Part shown: one piece after another, positions 1 to 6,510 of the stretch | Layout: every line of letters starts with the position of its first letter | How positions within the stretch are numbered: the first letter of the stretch is position 1 | Assembly (NCBI GenBank): GCA_035622335.1 | Contig: DASPVO010000069.1 | Coordinates: 1-13,493, forward strand | Direction: 5' to 3' | Origin: DATJAJ01 sp035622335 | GTDB lineage: Archaea > Thermoproteota > Nitrososphaeria > Nitrososphaerales > Gagatemarchaeaceae | Length of the DNA stretch: 13,493 bases | Made by a program: the position numbers and the translations under genes | Notes under the pieces: generated by a model | Told to the model about the DNA's origin: nothing | Databases searched by the model: none | The model's input: only the letters and a program-made list of their open reading frames with translations

Positions 1-1
1 T

Positions 2-439
2 GGATACGGGTCAAGGGAGGGCAAGTCATTCGTCCTCCGCGACTACGAAGCGCTCTACCTCGTCTATTCCAAGAAGCTGAGGCTGACCGACTCTGAGGGG
101 AAGGAGGTCGGTTTCGAGGAGCTCGCAGAGTCGACCCAAAGGAAGGAGAGTGACGCTTGGACCAAGTTCATCATCTATCGTGACCTCAGGTCGAGAGGAT
201 ACGTGGTGAGGGAGGGCTTTGGATTCGGGACCGACCTCAGGGTCTACGAGAGAGGCGACTACCCAAAGAAGCCTGCCCAGTACGTCGTCTTCGCTCTTGA
301 CGAGGGGATAGAGAAGAACGTCGAGGAGCTCCAAAGGTCCGTCAAGGAGATGGCGAGGATGGGCAAGGAAGCCATCATCGCCGTCATAGAGCGGAGGGGG
401 GAGGTCATCTACTACAAGATGAGCCGGGCAAGATTCTGA
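2..439 (+). CDS. endA: tRNA-splicing endonuclease subunit, 5' partial
   Basis: This is the C-terminal part (145 residues visible, frame open from base 2) of a tRNA-intron endonuclease, which cuts introns out of precursor tRNAs at bulge-helix-bulge structures. The visible part has the short N-terminal linker with an L..YEALYLVY segment, then the catalytic-domain signature YRDLRSRGYVVREG at residues 59-72, followed by FGTDLRVYERG. Tyr82 (LRVY) and Lys122 (MGKEAIIAVIE) align with the family's catalytic Tyr and Lys, which are about 41 residues apart in the Methanocaldococcus and Archaeoglobus enzymes. The segment that normally reads HS/A-x-Y is PAQY here, so the catalytic His appears replaced by Pro91. 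The fragment may therefore be a structural subunit of a heteromeric endonuclease, or an active-site variant. Its stop lies eight bases before the prenyltransferase start, so it belongs to the same operon. The family call is firm; the role as catalytic or structural subunit is inference. Confidence 0.86.
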   Translation, partial: GYGSREGKSFVLRDYEALYLVYSKKLRLTDSEGKEVGFEELAESTQRKESDAWTKFIIYRDLRSRGYVVREGFGFGTDLRVYERGDYPKKPAQYVVFALDEGIEKNVEELQRSVKEMARMGKEAIIAVIERRGEVIYYKMSRARF

Positions 440-447
440 GTGATGGG

Positions 448-1293
448 TTGAACCCGAAAGCCGCCTTCGCGATACTGAGACCACTCAACTGCGCGATGAT
501 AGGCTTTGCAGTCATAGTCGGAGAGTTCGTGTCCAAGCCGGCGCACATCTCGCTTCCCCAGAGCGCGTTCGGTTTCCTGACGGGCTTCTTCGTGTGTGCG
601 TACTCCATGGTGGTCAACGACGTGTACGACGTCGAGGTGGACAAGGTCAACGAGCCGGACAGACCCATCCCCAGCGGGAAGATCACGATAGAGGAGGGAT
701 ACAGGTTCTCATACGCTCTGCTGCTCGCGGGGCTCGCGTTTTCTGTGCTTTCGCTGAACCTCGTAGCAGTCGCGATAGCCGCTCTCTACGCCCTCCTATC
801 CTGGCTCTACAACAGCAGGGCCAAGAAGGCCGGGCTGGCTGGCAACCTGATCGTCGCGTCGTCCTTGGCCATACCATTCGTCTATGGTGGGGTCGTCGCG
901 GGCGGGGGGATTTTCAGCTCCCTGCTCCTCATGATGGCCTTCACCGCTTTCTTCGCGGGTGTGGGTAGGGAGGTGGTCAAGGCGATGGCGGACGTGGAGG
1001 GCGACAAGAAGAGAGGTGTGAGGTCGATCGCCATGGTTCGTGGCATGGGGGCTGCGGCTGACGTGGGCGCGGGGCTCTTCTTGCTGGCGGTGGTGACGAG
1101 CTGGCTCCCACTTGTGCTCAGGCTCGCAAACGCGATCTATCTATTCGGGGTCGCGGTGCCGGACGTGATTTTCGTCTACCTGGCTGTCTCGATAGTCAGA
1201 GAGCACGACGAGAAGAATGCTCACAGGGTGAAGACGGTTGCGTTGCTCGGCATGCTCGCGGGGCTGATCGTGTTCATAGGCGGAGCGGTCTAG
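448..1293 (+). CDS. Digeranylgeranylglyceryl phosphate synthase (UbiA family prenyltransferase)
   Basis: This membrane prenyltransferase is predicted to attach the second geranylgeranyl chain to geranylgeranylglyceryl phosphate, a step of archaeal ether-lipid synthesis. The 281-residue protein is typical in length. The N-terminus RPLNCAMIGFAVIVGE is characteristic of the archaeal lipid branch of UbiA. The first Asp-rich motif is NDVYDVEVD (57-65), followed by NEPDRPIPSGKI, and the second is DVEGD (182-186) followed by KKRGVRSIA; together they bind the Mg-diphosphate of the prenyl donor. About eight hydrophobic segments are visible, for example residues 14-28, 42-57, 88-120 and 260-281. The start is TTG, because the nearby ATG at 443 is out of frame and stops at once, while the RPLN segment begins at residue 11. 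It sits eight bases after endA and one base before rfcL, so the genes are probably co-transcribed. Other UbiA members (quinone or heme prenyltransferases) are less likely given the N-terminal signature. Confidence 0.9.
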   Translation: MNPKAAFAILRPLNCAMIGFAVIVGEFVSKPAHISLPQSAFGFLTGFFVCAYSMVVNDVYDVEVDKVNEPDRPIPSGKITIEEGYRFSYALLLAGLAFSVLSLNLVAVAIAALYALLSWLYNSRAKKAGLAGNLIVASSLAIPFVYGGVVAGGGIFSSLLLMMAFTAFFAGVGREVVKAMADVEGDKKRGVRSIAMVRGMGAAADVGAGLFLLAVVTSWLPLVLRLANAIYLFGVAVPDVIFVYLAVSIVREHDEKNAHRVKTVALLGMLAGLIVFIGGAV

Positions 1294-1294
1294 C

Positions 1295-2449
1295 TTGTGG
1301 TCGGAGAAGTACAGGCCCAACAAGCTCGAGGCAATGGTCGGGAACGAGGACGCGAGGGAGAAGCTTGTCTCTTGGCTCTCAAAGTGGAAGAAGGGCAAGT
1401 CTGCAATCCTCGTCGGTCCGCCCGGGACTGGTAAGACGACCACGGTGAAGCTCCTCGCCAGGAGCGGTGGTCTCAATCTGGTCGAATTGAACGCGAGCGA
1501 CGTGAGGACGAAGTCGCAGATGTCCAGGAAGCTCGGGGAGGCCATGGCGAGCTCGAGCCTGCTGGGGGAAAGGACGCTCATCTTCCTCGACGAAGTGGAC
1601 GGTCTCGCTGGAAGGGCAGACTACGGCGCTGTCGACTTCATCAGGGAAGCGGTGAAGGAGAGCCTCAACCCCATCGTGATGGCTGCGAACGACCCCGACT
1701 CGGACGAGGTGGCAAAGCTCTCCAGGGGCGCCCTGCTGGTCCACTTCAGACCTGCTCCGCCGAGGGAGGTTGAACTCTATCTGTCCATGATCGCCTCGAA
1801 GGAGGGTCTGAGGGGACCCAACATGAGGGAGATAGTGAAGGAAGCGAAGGGGGACATCAGGTACGCGATAAACGCTCTTCAGGCAGGGAAGGCAGACAGG
1901 AAGGACACAGAGCCGACCAGGGAGGCGGCGCTCAACGCCTTCTTCGATGCGAGCGACCTCAGGGGCCGCATCGGGGCGCTCAGGTCCTACCCGGGACAGC
2001 CCAGGGACAAGGTCAGGGACCTGATGACGAGCGTCCTCGCGTCGGGAGTCGCTGGCGAAGAACTCGTCAACTCGATGAAGGCACTGTCGGACGCCGACCT
2101 CCTGCTGGGAAGGATGATCAGGGGCGGTGACTGGAGGCTTCTCAGATACCTCGACGCGATGCTCGCATCGGGGTTCGGCCGGGAGCCAGAGAGCGGGATG
2201 CGATTCTCGGCGGGGTCGGTGCCGTGGCCTCTCCAGCTCAGGATATGGAACGACTCCAAGAAGGTCAGGGAGATATCGGGGCTAGCTGGCAGGAGGCTCA
2301 AAGAGAGCGCGCGCAAGGCTCTCGTTGAAGACTTTCCCTTCATGATGGCCATGGCACGTGACGAGAGGTTCAGAGACGAGCTCGTCCAGAGCCTGAACCT
2401 TGGAGAACCTCTAGCCACGTTCGTGACGAAGGAGGCAAAGAGGAAGTGA
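1295..2449 (+). CDS. rfcL: Replication factor C large subunit (clamp loader AAA+ ATPase)
   Basis: RfcL works with the small RFC subunits to load the PCNA sliding clamp onto primed DNA. The protein starts directly with the conserved RFC box WSEKYRP (residues 2-8), which fixes the TTG start. Walker A is GPPGTGKTT (41-49), followed by ELNASD (64-69). Walker B is LIFLDEVD (95-102), and a sensor-1 type MAANDP follows. KGDIRYAINALQ matches the sensor-2 region. The rest is a helical collar. At 384 residues it is nearer to crenarchaeal large subunits (about 400) than to longer euryarchaeal ones. The C-terminus is a basic tail (KEAKRK) with no clear PCNA-interacting Qxx(h)xx(a)(a) box. The gene begins one base after the prenyltransferase stop and overlaps the next gene by four bases (GTGA), consistent with a coupled operon. 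The absence of the SRC arginine-finger motif of small subunits also favours the large subunit. Confidence 0.95.
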   Translation: MWSEKYRPNKLEAMVGNEDAREKLVSWLSKWKKGKSAILVGPPGTGKTTTVKLLARSGGLNLVELNASDVRTKSQMSRKLGEAMASSSLLGERTLIFLDEVDGLAGRADYGAVDFIREAVKESLNPIVMAANDPDSDEVAKLSRGALLVHFRPAPPREVELYLSMIASKEGLRGPNMREIVKEAKGDIRYAINALQAGKADRKDTEPTREAALNAFFDASDLRGRIGALRSYPGQPRDKVRDLMTSVLASGVAGEELVNSMKALSDADLLLGRMIRGGDWRLLRYLDAMLASGFGREPESGMRFSAGSVPWPLQLRIWNDSKKVREISGLAGRRLKESARKALVEDFPFMMAMARDERFRDELVQSLNLGEPLATFVTKEAKRK

Positions 2450-2793
2450 AGATAGTTCTGGGCTCCTGGTTCTCTCTGCCGAGGCTAGGGACTGAGGCGT
2501 ACGCGTCCCTGATCAGGAGCGGTGCGAAGTACGAGAGCGGGATGGGGTTCATGCTCCCGCAGGATTGCGACCTCTCCGAGGCCGTCCGGATAATACGGAA
2601 GGCGACGGGAGAGGGGGTCCAGCTTGCCGTGAGGTGCGTGGTCTGCCTGAAGGAGGCGTGCGTCTCCTGCCCATATGACGACGTCTGCGACAGGAGCGTC
2701 GTGTCTCCGATGTGCCTCTGCGGGGTCCACTCTTCGGGCGAGGGCGCCTACGAAGGTTACGTGGCCGCTTTCCTGTCGAGCCTATCCGAATGA
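2446..2793 (+). CDS. Small cysteine-rich protein of unknown function
   Basis: I do not recognise a named family. The 115-residue protein has an ordinary alpha/beta-looking N-terminal half and then a dense cysteine region: Cys41, CxxC at 64-67, CxxC at 72-75, Cys81 and CxC at 90-92, eight cysteines in 52 residues. This pattern suggests one or two bound zinc ions or an iron-sulfur cluster; no signal peptide or membrane segment is visible. The GTG start lies inside the end of rfcL and shares bases with its TGA stop (GTGA overlap), so it is probably translated by coupling with rfcL and belongs to the same operon. Its 3' end overlaps the end of the opposing winged-helix gene by 12 bases. A link to replication or to the other operon genes is only guilt by association. 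That it is a real gene is supported by the coupling, the patterned cysteines and codon use like its neighbours. Confidence 0.72.
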   Translation: MKIVLGSWFSLPRLGTEAYASLIRSGAKYESGMGFMLPQDCDLSEAVRIIRKATGEGVQLAVRCVVCLKEACVSCPYDDVCDRSVVSPMCLCGVHSSGEGAYEGYVAAFLSSLSE

Positions 2794-3021
2794 GCTCTGC
2801 ACGGGGAGGGCGGCTGTCCTCTTCCAGTCGCTCAGGAAACGCGAGAGGACGCTTACGAGGGGGTTGGAGTAGTCGACCCTGAAGATGCGTATCCTGTTGA
2901 ACCTCTTTTCTGCTATTATCCCCGACCCCACCAGGAACTCGAGGTGTTTTGCGGTCGCGGAGTGGGAGAGCCCGGACCGCCTCGTTATCTCGGAGATGTT
3001 GAGCTCTCCGCTCTCGAGCAA
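2782..3021 (-). CDS. Winged helix-turn-helix transcriptional regulator (ArsR-like), N-terminus uncertain
   Basis: This is a small DNA-binding protein, probably a transcription regulator. The recognisable core is LNISEITRRSGLSHSATAKH, a classic winged HTH recognition unit, followed by LEFLVGSGIIAEKR and a wing strand FNRIRIFRV. A C-terminal helix (PLVSVLSRFLSDWKR) may dimerise. The first usable start in frame is TTG at 3021, giving 79 residues. The same frame stays open upstream and reads VEDVFSSYGRTKILGIL, which looks like the usual first helix of this regulator type, yet no ATG, GTG or TTG precedes it in frame. The true N-terminus may thus involve a rare start, a frameshift from the upstream Orc1 gene, or a one-base sequence error near 3066. 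It lies directly downstream of orc1/cdc6 on the same strand and converges with the cysteine-rich gene. The family call is firm; the start is not. Confidence 0.75.
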   Translation of the reverse strand: MLESGELNISEITRRSGLSHSATAKHLEFLVGSGIIAEKRFNRIRIFRVDYSNPLVSVLSRFLSDWKRTAALPVQSSFG

Positions 3022-3064
3022 TATCCCGAGTATCTTCGTCCTTCCGTAGGACGAGAAGACGTCC

Positions 3065-4237
3065 TCAACCTCTAACGTCTGCGACCATCCCCTTCTCCAG
3101 CTCGCCCGCCAGCTCCTTGGCCGAAACGAGCGAGAGCCCTATGAGCGTCGTCCTTCCCCTCATCCCCTTTCCCGAGATCTTGGTCTCGATTATCCCCTTT
3201 CTCGCGAGCTCGTTGACGTCGCTCCAGACCTGGGTGTGGTGATTCGCCGCTGTGTTCATCTCCTCGCAGAGCGAGGCGTAGCTCTTCTCGACCTCCCCTA
3301 TCGAGACGTAGGTCGAATCGCCCCTGAGCAGGCTGGAGATGGCCATCAGTATCAGCCGCTGGTGTTTGGAGAGGTAGGTCAGCTCCTCCTTCCTGAACTG
3401 TGGAGGCAGCGAAGCCTTGGCCGCCCTGACGTATTCCGGCTTGACCCTCGGAGACTCGGCGAGGTCGGCGGCCTTGCCCGCGCGATAGATCAGGTCGAGC
3501 GCGTATCTGGCGTCGCCGTAGGTCGAGGCTATGTCGGCCGCGAGCTGCATGCACTCGTCGTCCAGACAGCCTTCCCTGAAGGCCTCCTGGCTGCGAGAAG
3601 TCAGTATGTCAAACAGCTCCTCGGACGAGTAGGGGTCCAGCGATATGGTGTTCCACTGGACGGAGCTAAGAGTGCTGAGGTCGACCATCTTCAGGTAGTC
3701 GAGCGTCTTTGAGATTAGCAGGGAGGAGAAGACCTGGCTTCCCTGGGCGGTTTCCCTCAGCCTCGTGATGGTGTAGAGGGCCGAGGGGTCGGCCGTGATT
3801 AGCGAATCGACTTCGTCGAACGCGATTATCAGATGCATGCGGCTCGCTCGCAGCTCCTCGACGAGGGCGTGAAGTAGTTCCTCGAAGCTGTAGCCCCTCG
3901 AAGGATAGTTCTTTCCGACGGTGGTCAGCGCCCTGACCATCACGGCCTGGAGGCTCCTGTCAATCCTGCAGTTGACGTGCAGCACCTTGACCAGGTTGCC
4001 GTAGAGCATCGCCTTCTTCTGGAGCGCTTCGCCGAGCTTCTTCGCCATCAAAGTCTTGCCTGACCCCACGGGCCCGGAGAGCATCACGTTCTGGCTCGCT
4101 CTCGAGGCGTTCTGGACGGTGCTTGAGAAGTAGAGCTCCAGCGCTTTGAGCTGGGTCTCGCGGTGCGGTATCTGGTGGGGGAGGTACTCCGGAAAGAGAA
4201 TGCTCTCGTCTTGAAAGACAGAATGGGAGACCGCCAA
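3065..4237 (-). CDS. Orc1/Cdc6 family AAA+ protein (divergent replication initiator paralogue)
   Basis: Members of this family bind replication origins and help load the MCM helicase. The 390-residue length is normal. Near the N-terminus ILFPEYLPHQIPHRETQL (13-30) matches the family's start. Walker A is GPVGSGKT (55-62), Walker B is LIIAFDEVD (136-144), and GDARYALDLIYRAG fits the sensor-2 helix. The C-terminal winged helix runs from about residue 290, with KHQRLILMAIS through KGIIETKISG. Two positions deviate: where the family has ISN the sequence reads LISKTLDYL, so the sensor-1 Asn is Lys; and the box VII region, usually like LDxRVxSSL, reads VDLSTLSSV without the arginine. This could be an accessory paralogue rather than the main initiator. 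The TTG start at 4237 lies 32 bases after a TATA-like element on the same strand, implying a very short leader. No obvious origin repeats are seen beside it. Confidence 0.9.
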   Translation of the reverse strand: MAVSHSVFQDESILFPEYLPHQIPHRETQLKALELYFSSTVQNASRASQNVMLSGPVGSGKTLMAKKLGEALQKKAMLYGNLVKVLHVNCRIDRSLQAVMVRALTTVGKNYPSRGYSFEELLHALVEELRASRMHLIIAFDEVDSLITADPSALYTITRLRETAQGSQVFSSLLISKTLDYLKMVDLSTLSSVQWNTISLDPYSSEELFDILTSRSQEAFREGCLDDECMQLAADIASTYGDARYALDLIYRAGKAADLAESPRVKPEYVRAAKASLPPQFRKEELTYLSKHQRLILMAISSLLRGDSTYVSIGEVEKSYASLCEEMNTAANHHTQVWSDVNELARKGIIETKISGKGMRGRTTLIGLSLVSAKELAGELEKGMVADVRG

Positions 4238-4264
4238 CTTGAACCTTCAAAATTTCAGTTTTTC

Positions 4265-4274
4265 GATATTTAAC
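4265..4274 (-). promoter_or_regulatory. TATA-like promoter element for orc1/cdc6
   Basis: On the minus strand the sequence reads GTTAAATATC, centred about 32 bases before the TTG start of the Orc1/Cdc6 gene. With the archaeal TATA-to-start-site distance of about 26 bases, transcription would begin around 4243 and leave a leader of only about six bases. This is inferred from position and composition. Confidence 0.5.
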
Positions 4275-4355
4275 TCTGATTATGCTTAGCACCGTACGAT
4301 TAACGGAGACCAGACTGAAAGTGTTTGCCCGAAACGCAAAAGAAAGACGGAGGGC

Positions 4356-4359
4356 GAGG
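4356..4359 (+). promoter_or_regulatory. Ribosome binding site deciding the ATG start of the MDR oxidoreductase
   Basis: GAGG lies seven bases before the ATG at 4367, with a further GGAGG at 4349-4353. The frame is open upstream to a TTG at 4325, but that would add a charged 14-residue tail (PETQKKDGGRGAP) that precedes the conserved family start MKAVRF. The ribosome binding site and homology both favour the ATG. Confidence 0.55.
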
Positions 4360-4366
4360 CGCGCCA

Positions 4367-5395
4367 ATGAAGGCGGTCAGGTTCCACAGACACGGCGGGC
4401 CGGAGGTCCTGGAGTACGAAGACGCGCCCGACCCGGAGCCCAACGGCGACGAAGTGCTCATCAGGGTGAAGGCCTGCGCTCTCAATCATCTGGACCTGTG
4501 GGGCAGGCAGGGACTCCCGAACGTCACGATTCCTCTGCCGCACATACCCGGGTGCGACGTCTCGGGGACGGTCGAATGGGTTCCAGACACGGAGAAGGAG
4601 CTGCGGAAGGGGATGGAGGTGATAGTCAATCCCGGGATAGGCTGCGGCAGGTGCAAGGAGTGCCTTCTGGGCAGGGACGACCAGTGCAGGTACTTCACGG
4701 TGCTCGGGTACGGGGTCGACGGAGGCTACGCGGAACATGTCAAGGTGCCGCGCACCAACGTGGTCAAGAAGCCTGAAGGGATGGGATGGGTCGAAGCCGC
4801 ATCGTTCCCCCTTGTCTTCCTAACCGCGCACCACATGCTCCTGACGAAGGCGGGACTGAAGCCCGGTGAGACGGTGTTGGTCCTGGGCGCCGGGTCCGGG
4901 GTTGGGATAGCGTCCATCCAGCTTGCAAAGCTGGCAGGAGCAACCGTAATCGCTACCGCTTCCGACGATGCGAAGCTAACCAAGGCGAAGGCGATAGGCG
5001 CTGACCACGTGATCAACCGATCCAGCCACGACATACTGGAGGAGGTGAGGCGGATGACTGGAAAGAGAGGGGTCGACGTGGTCGTGGAGCACGTCGGGAA
5101 GGCCACCTGGGATGAGAGCGTGCGAGCCCTCACGAGGGGGGGCAGGCTCGTTACGTGCGGGGCGACGAGCGGCTCGGACGTCTCGATGGACCTCAGGTAC
5201 GTCTTCAACAGAGAGCTGACGATACTCGGGAGCTTCATGGCGAGCAAGGGGGAGCTTCTCTCAGTGGTCGAACTCTTCAAGGCTGGTAAGCTCAGGACGG
5301 TCGTGGACTCCACTTATCCGCTCAAGGATGCGAGAGCGGCGCAGGAGAGGATGGAGAGCGACGAACACTTCGGGAAGATCGTCCTGACCGTCTAG
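4367..5395 (+). CDS. Zinc-binding MDR-type alcohol dehydrogenase / quinone oxidoreductase-like protein
   Basis: This is a medium-chain dehydrogenase/reductase that reduces or oxidises an unknown carbonyl, alcohol or quinone using NAD(P)H. From the ATG it has 342 residues, as usual. The N-terminal GroES-like domain begins MKAVRFHRHGGPEVL and contains the structural zinc lobe with four cysteines at 93, 96, 99 and 107 (GCGRCKECLLGRDDQC). The nucleotide-binding domain has GAGSGVG at 174-180 followed by IASIQLAK. The catalytic-zinc pattern of classic alcohol dehydrogenases is not intact: CALNHLDLWGRQG and HIPGCDVSG stand where C..SD and GHE..G are usual. So the protein resembles the CALNHLD-type quinone oxidoreductase or crotonyl-CoA-reductase-like subgroup more than true alcohol dehydrogenases. 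It is transcribed divergently from orc1 and converges with the OsmC gene; their stop codons overlap slightly (5392-5395). The substrate cannot be told from sequence. Confidence 0.88.
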   Translation: MKAVRFHRHGGPEVLEYEDAPDPEPNGDEVLIRVKACALNHLDLWGRQGLPNVTIPLPHIPGCDVSGTVEWVPDTEKELRKGMEVIVNPGIGCGRCKECLLGRDDQCRYFTVLGYGVDGGYAEHVKVPRTNVVKKPEGMGWVEAASFPLVFLTAHHMLLTKAGLKPGETVLVLGAGSGVGIASIQLAKLAGATVIATASDDAKLTKAKAIGADHVINRSSHDILEEVRRMTGKRGVDVVVEHVGKATWDESVRALTRGGRLVTCGATSGSDVSMDLRYVFNRELTILGSFMASKGELLSVVELFKAGKLRTVVDSTYPLKDARAAQERMESDEHFGKIVLTV

Positions 5396-5811
5396 CCGAC
5401 TATCTCATGGGTGTAAGAGATTTTCACGCCGGGCCTCAGCGTCGCCGCGACGCTGCAGAACTTCTCCATGCTCTCCTTGACCGCTGTATCCACCGTCGAC
5501 CTGTTCAGACCGTCTCCTGTGATGAAGAATTTTACTTCGATGGAGGTCCAGGGCTTGGGGTAACCGTACTCTGGCCTCTCCCCCCTCAGACCTACTCTGA
5601 GCGAAGTCAGCTTTTGGCGCCTCTTCTTCAGTATGGCCACGACGTCCATCCCTGAGCATGCGCCGAGAGAGGTTAGGAGAGCCCGCATCGGGCCGATACC
5701 CTTCTGGTTCTTGTCCGAGGAGTCGTAGACGACAGAGTGCCCAGAGTCATCGGAGCCCACGAACATGTTCTCTCCAGCCCAGAGGACCTCGGCCTGCCAG
5801 GCATCACTCAA
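5392..5811 (-). CDS. OsmC/Ohr family protein (peroxiredoxin-like)
   Basis: OsmC-family proteins reduce organic peroxides or act on related thiol chemistry using two cysteines. Here both are present: Cys in GPMRALLTSLGACSGMDV and Cys in VKESMEKFCSVAATL (residues 62 and 129 counting from the GTG at 5841). The central helix segment, the strand LTSLRVGLRGER and the C-terminal GVKISYTHEI fit the fold. I prefer the TTG at 5811 (139 residues, MSDAWQAEVLWAGENMF), which matches the usual OsmC length and overlaps the upstream gene's stop as TTGAGTGA, a translational coupling arrangement. A GTG at 5841 would add ten basic residues and is possible. The gene is therefore the second in a two-gene operon with the unrecognised beta-rich protein. 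The family is clear; the actual substrate (peroxide detoxification or otherwise) is unknown. Confidence 0.87.
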   Translation of the reverse strand: MSDAWQAEVLWAGENMFVGSDDSGHSVVYDSSDKNQKGIGPMRALLTSLGACSGMDVVAILKKRRQKLTSLRVGLRGERPEYGYPKPWTSIEVKFFITGDGLNRSTVDTAVKESMEKFCSVAATLRPGVKISYTHEIVG

Positions 5812-6367
5812 CCGTGACCGCCACCGGCTTCGACCGAGCACCGACCTCGCCCTTCTCGATGAAGCTCCTCCTACCCCACTTCGCTTTGGCCCTTCCTACA
5901 AGCGCGTGCCTCCCTCGGCCCAGTCTCGAAGAGTCGATCTCGAAGGCGTTGACGATGTCCAGCATCTTGGATTGCGCGTCCTCCACGTTCAGAGGGATCT
6001 GGGGTGCGCTGCCGTCCTCGTGCATTATCATGGCCCATATCCTGTAGGGGAGGTCAGGGTCTCTGCTCCAATAGAAGCTCGACCTCCTTACCTCCTTTTT
6101 GTTCTCGACCAGCTTTCGGTAGACGGGTCCTCTCCTTACATCGATGGAGGCGGAGTAGGTCAGTCTGACGATCTTGTCGTAGTCTTCCCACGCGACCGTC
6201 CAGACGTCCGGCGTGAACGACTCGCGTAGCCCCCCGATGATTCTGAACGCCAGGCTGGCCGATATCTTCTCGTCCAAGCCGTACACGCGTTTGTCAGTGA
6301 TGAGCTGGACGTCCGCCATCTCCGTGTCGGGCCAGGAGTACTCCTGTCTTCGGTCCTTGAGGGGCAC
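5804..6367 (-). CDS. Conserved-looking hypothetical protein, predicted beta-sandwich
   Basis: I do not recognise this 187-residue protein. After a short polar N-terminus (MPLKDRRQEYSWPDTEM) it reads ADVQLITDKRVYGLDEKISA, which resembles the first strands of immunoglobulin-like or arrestin-like beta-sandwiches (K-x-V-Y-x-x-x-E-K-I). Several further alternating strands follow, for example VWTVAWEDYDKIVRL and PYRIWAMIMHED. A final G-R-H-ALVGRAKAKWGRRSF then SKPVAVTV resembles the last strands of such a domain. There is no signal peptide, membrane segment or catalytic motif, so it is probably cytoplasmic. The GTG start is supported by a TATA-like AACATTTAAC centred about 28 bases upstream, as expected of a leaderless transcript; an ATG at 6319 is an alternative. 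It overlaps the OsmC gene and likely forms an operon with it. The fold is inference from the strand pattern only. Confidence 0.72.
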   Translation of the reverse strand: MPLKDRRQEYSWPDTEMADVQLITDKRVYGLDEKISASLAFRIIGGLRESFTPDVWTVAWEDYDKIVRLTYSASIDVRRGPVYRKLVENKKEVRRSSFYWSRDPDLPYRIWAMIMHEDGSAPQIPLNVEDAQSKMLDIVNAFEIDSSRLGRGRHALVGRAKAKWGRRSFIEKGEVGARSKPVAVTVE

Positions 6368-6390
6368 GGCCCGACCAAAACGGAATCCTC

Positions 6391-6400
6391 GTTAAATGTT
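6391..6400 (-). promoter_or_regulatory. TATA-like promoter for the beta-rich protein/OsmC operon
   Basis: Read on the minus strand this is AACATTTAAC, centred about 28 bases before the GTG at 6367. That spacing places the transcription start at or next to the start codon, so the mRNA is probably leaderless. Confidence 0.5.
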
Positions 6401-6510
6401 TGCAGAATGAGCACGTTCTGCAAGCCCTGGAAAAGGAAAACGGCTATTTTCAGTATATATCAGACTATATGAACTAGAGTGCCAAGGTCAGGATTTAGAA
6501 TCAGCATAGG

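Noticed and set aside
4238..4324. Replication origin beside orc1/cdc6
   Set aside because: The intergenic region is short and I see no repeated origin recognition boxes or long AT-rich unwinding element.
4325..4366. Upstream TTG start for the MDR oxidoreductase
   Set aside because: It would add a charged tail before the conserved MKAVRF start; the ATG at 4367 has a GAGG ribosome binding site seven bases before it.
4726..5313. 195-codon minus-strand frame inside the MDR oxidoreductase
   Set aside because: Serine- and threonine-rich shadow with no motif; the plus-strand gene is well supported across the whole stretch.
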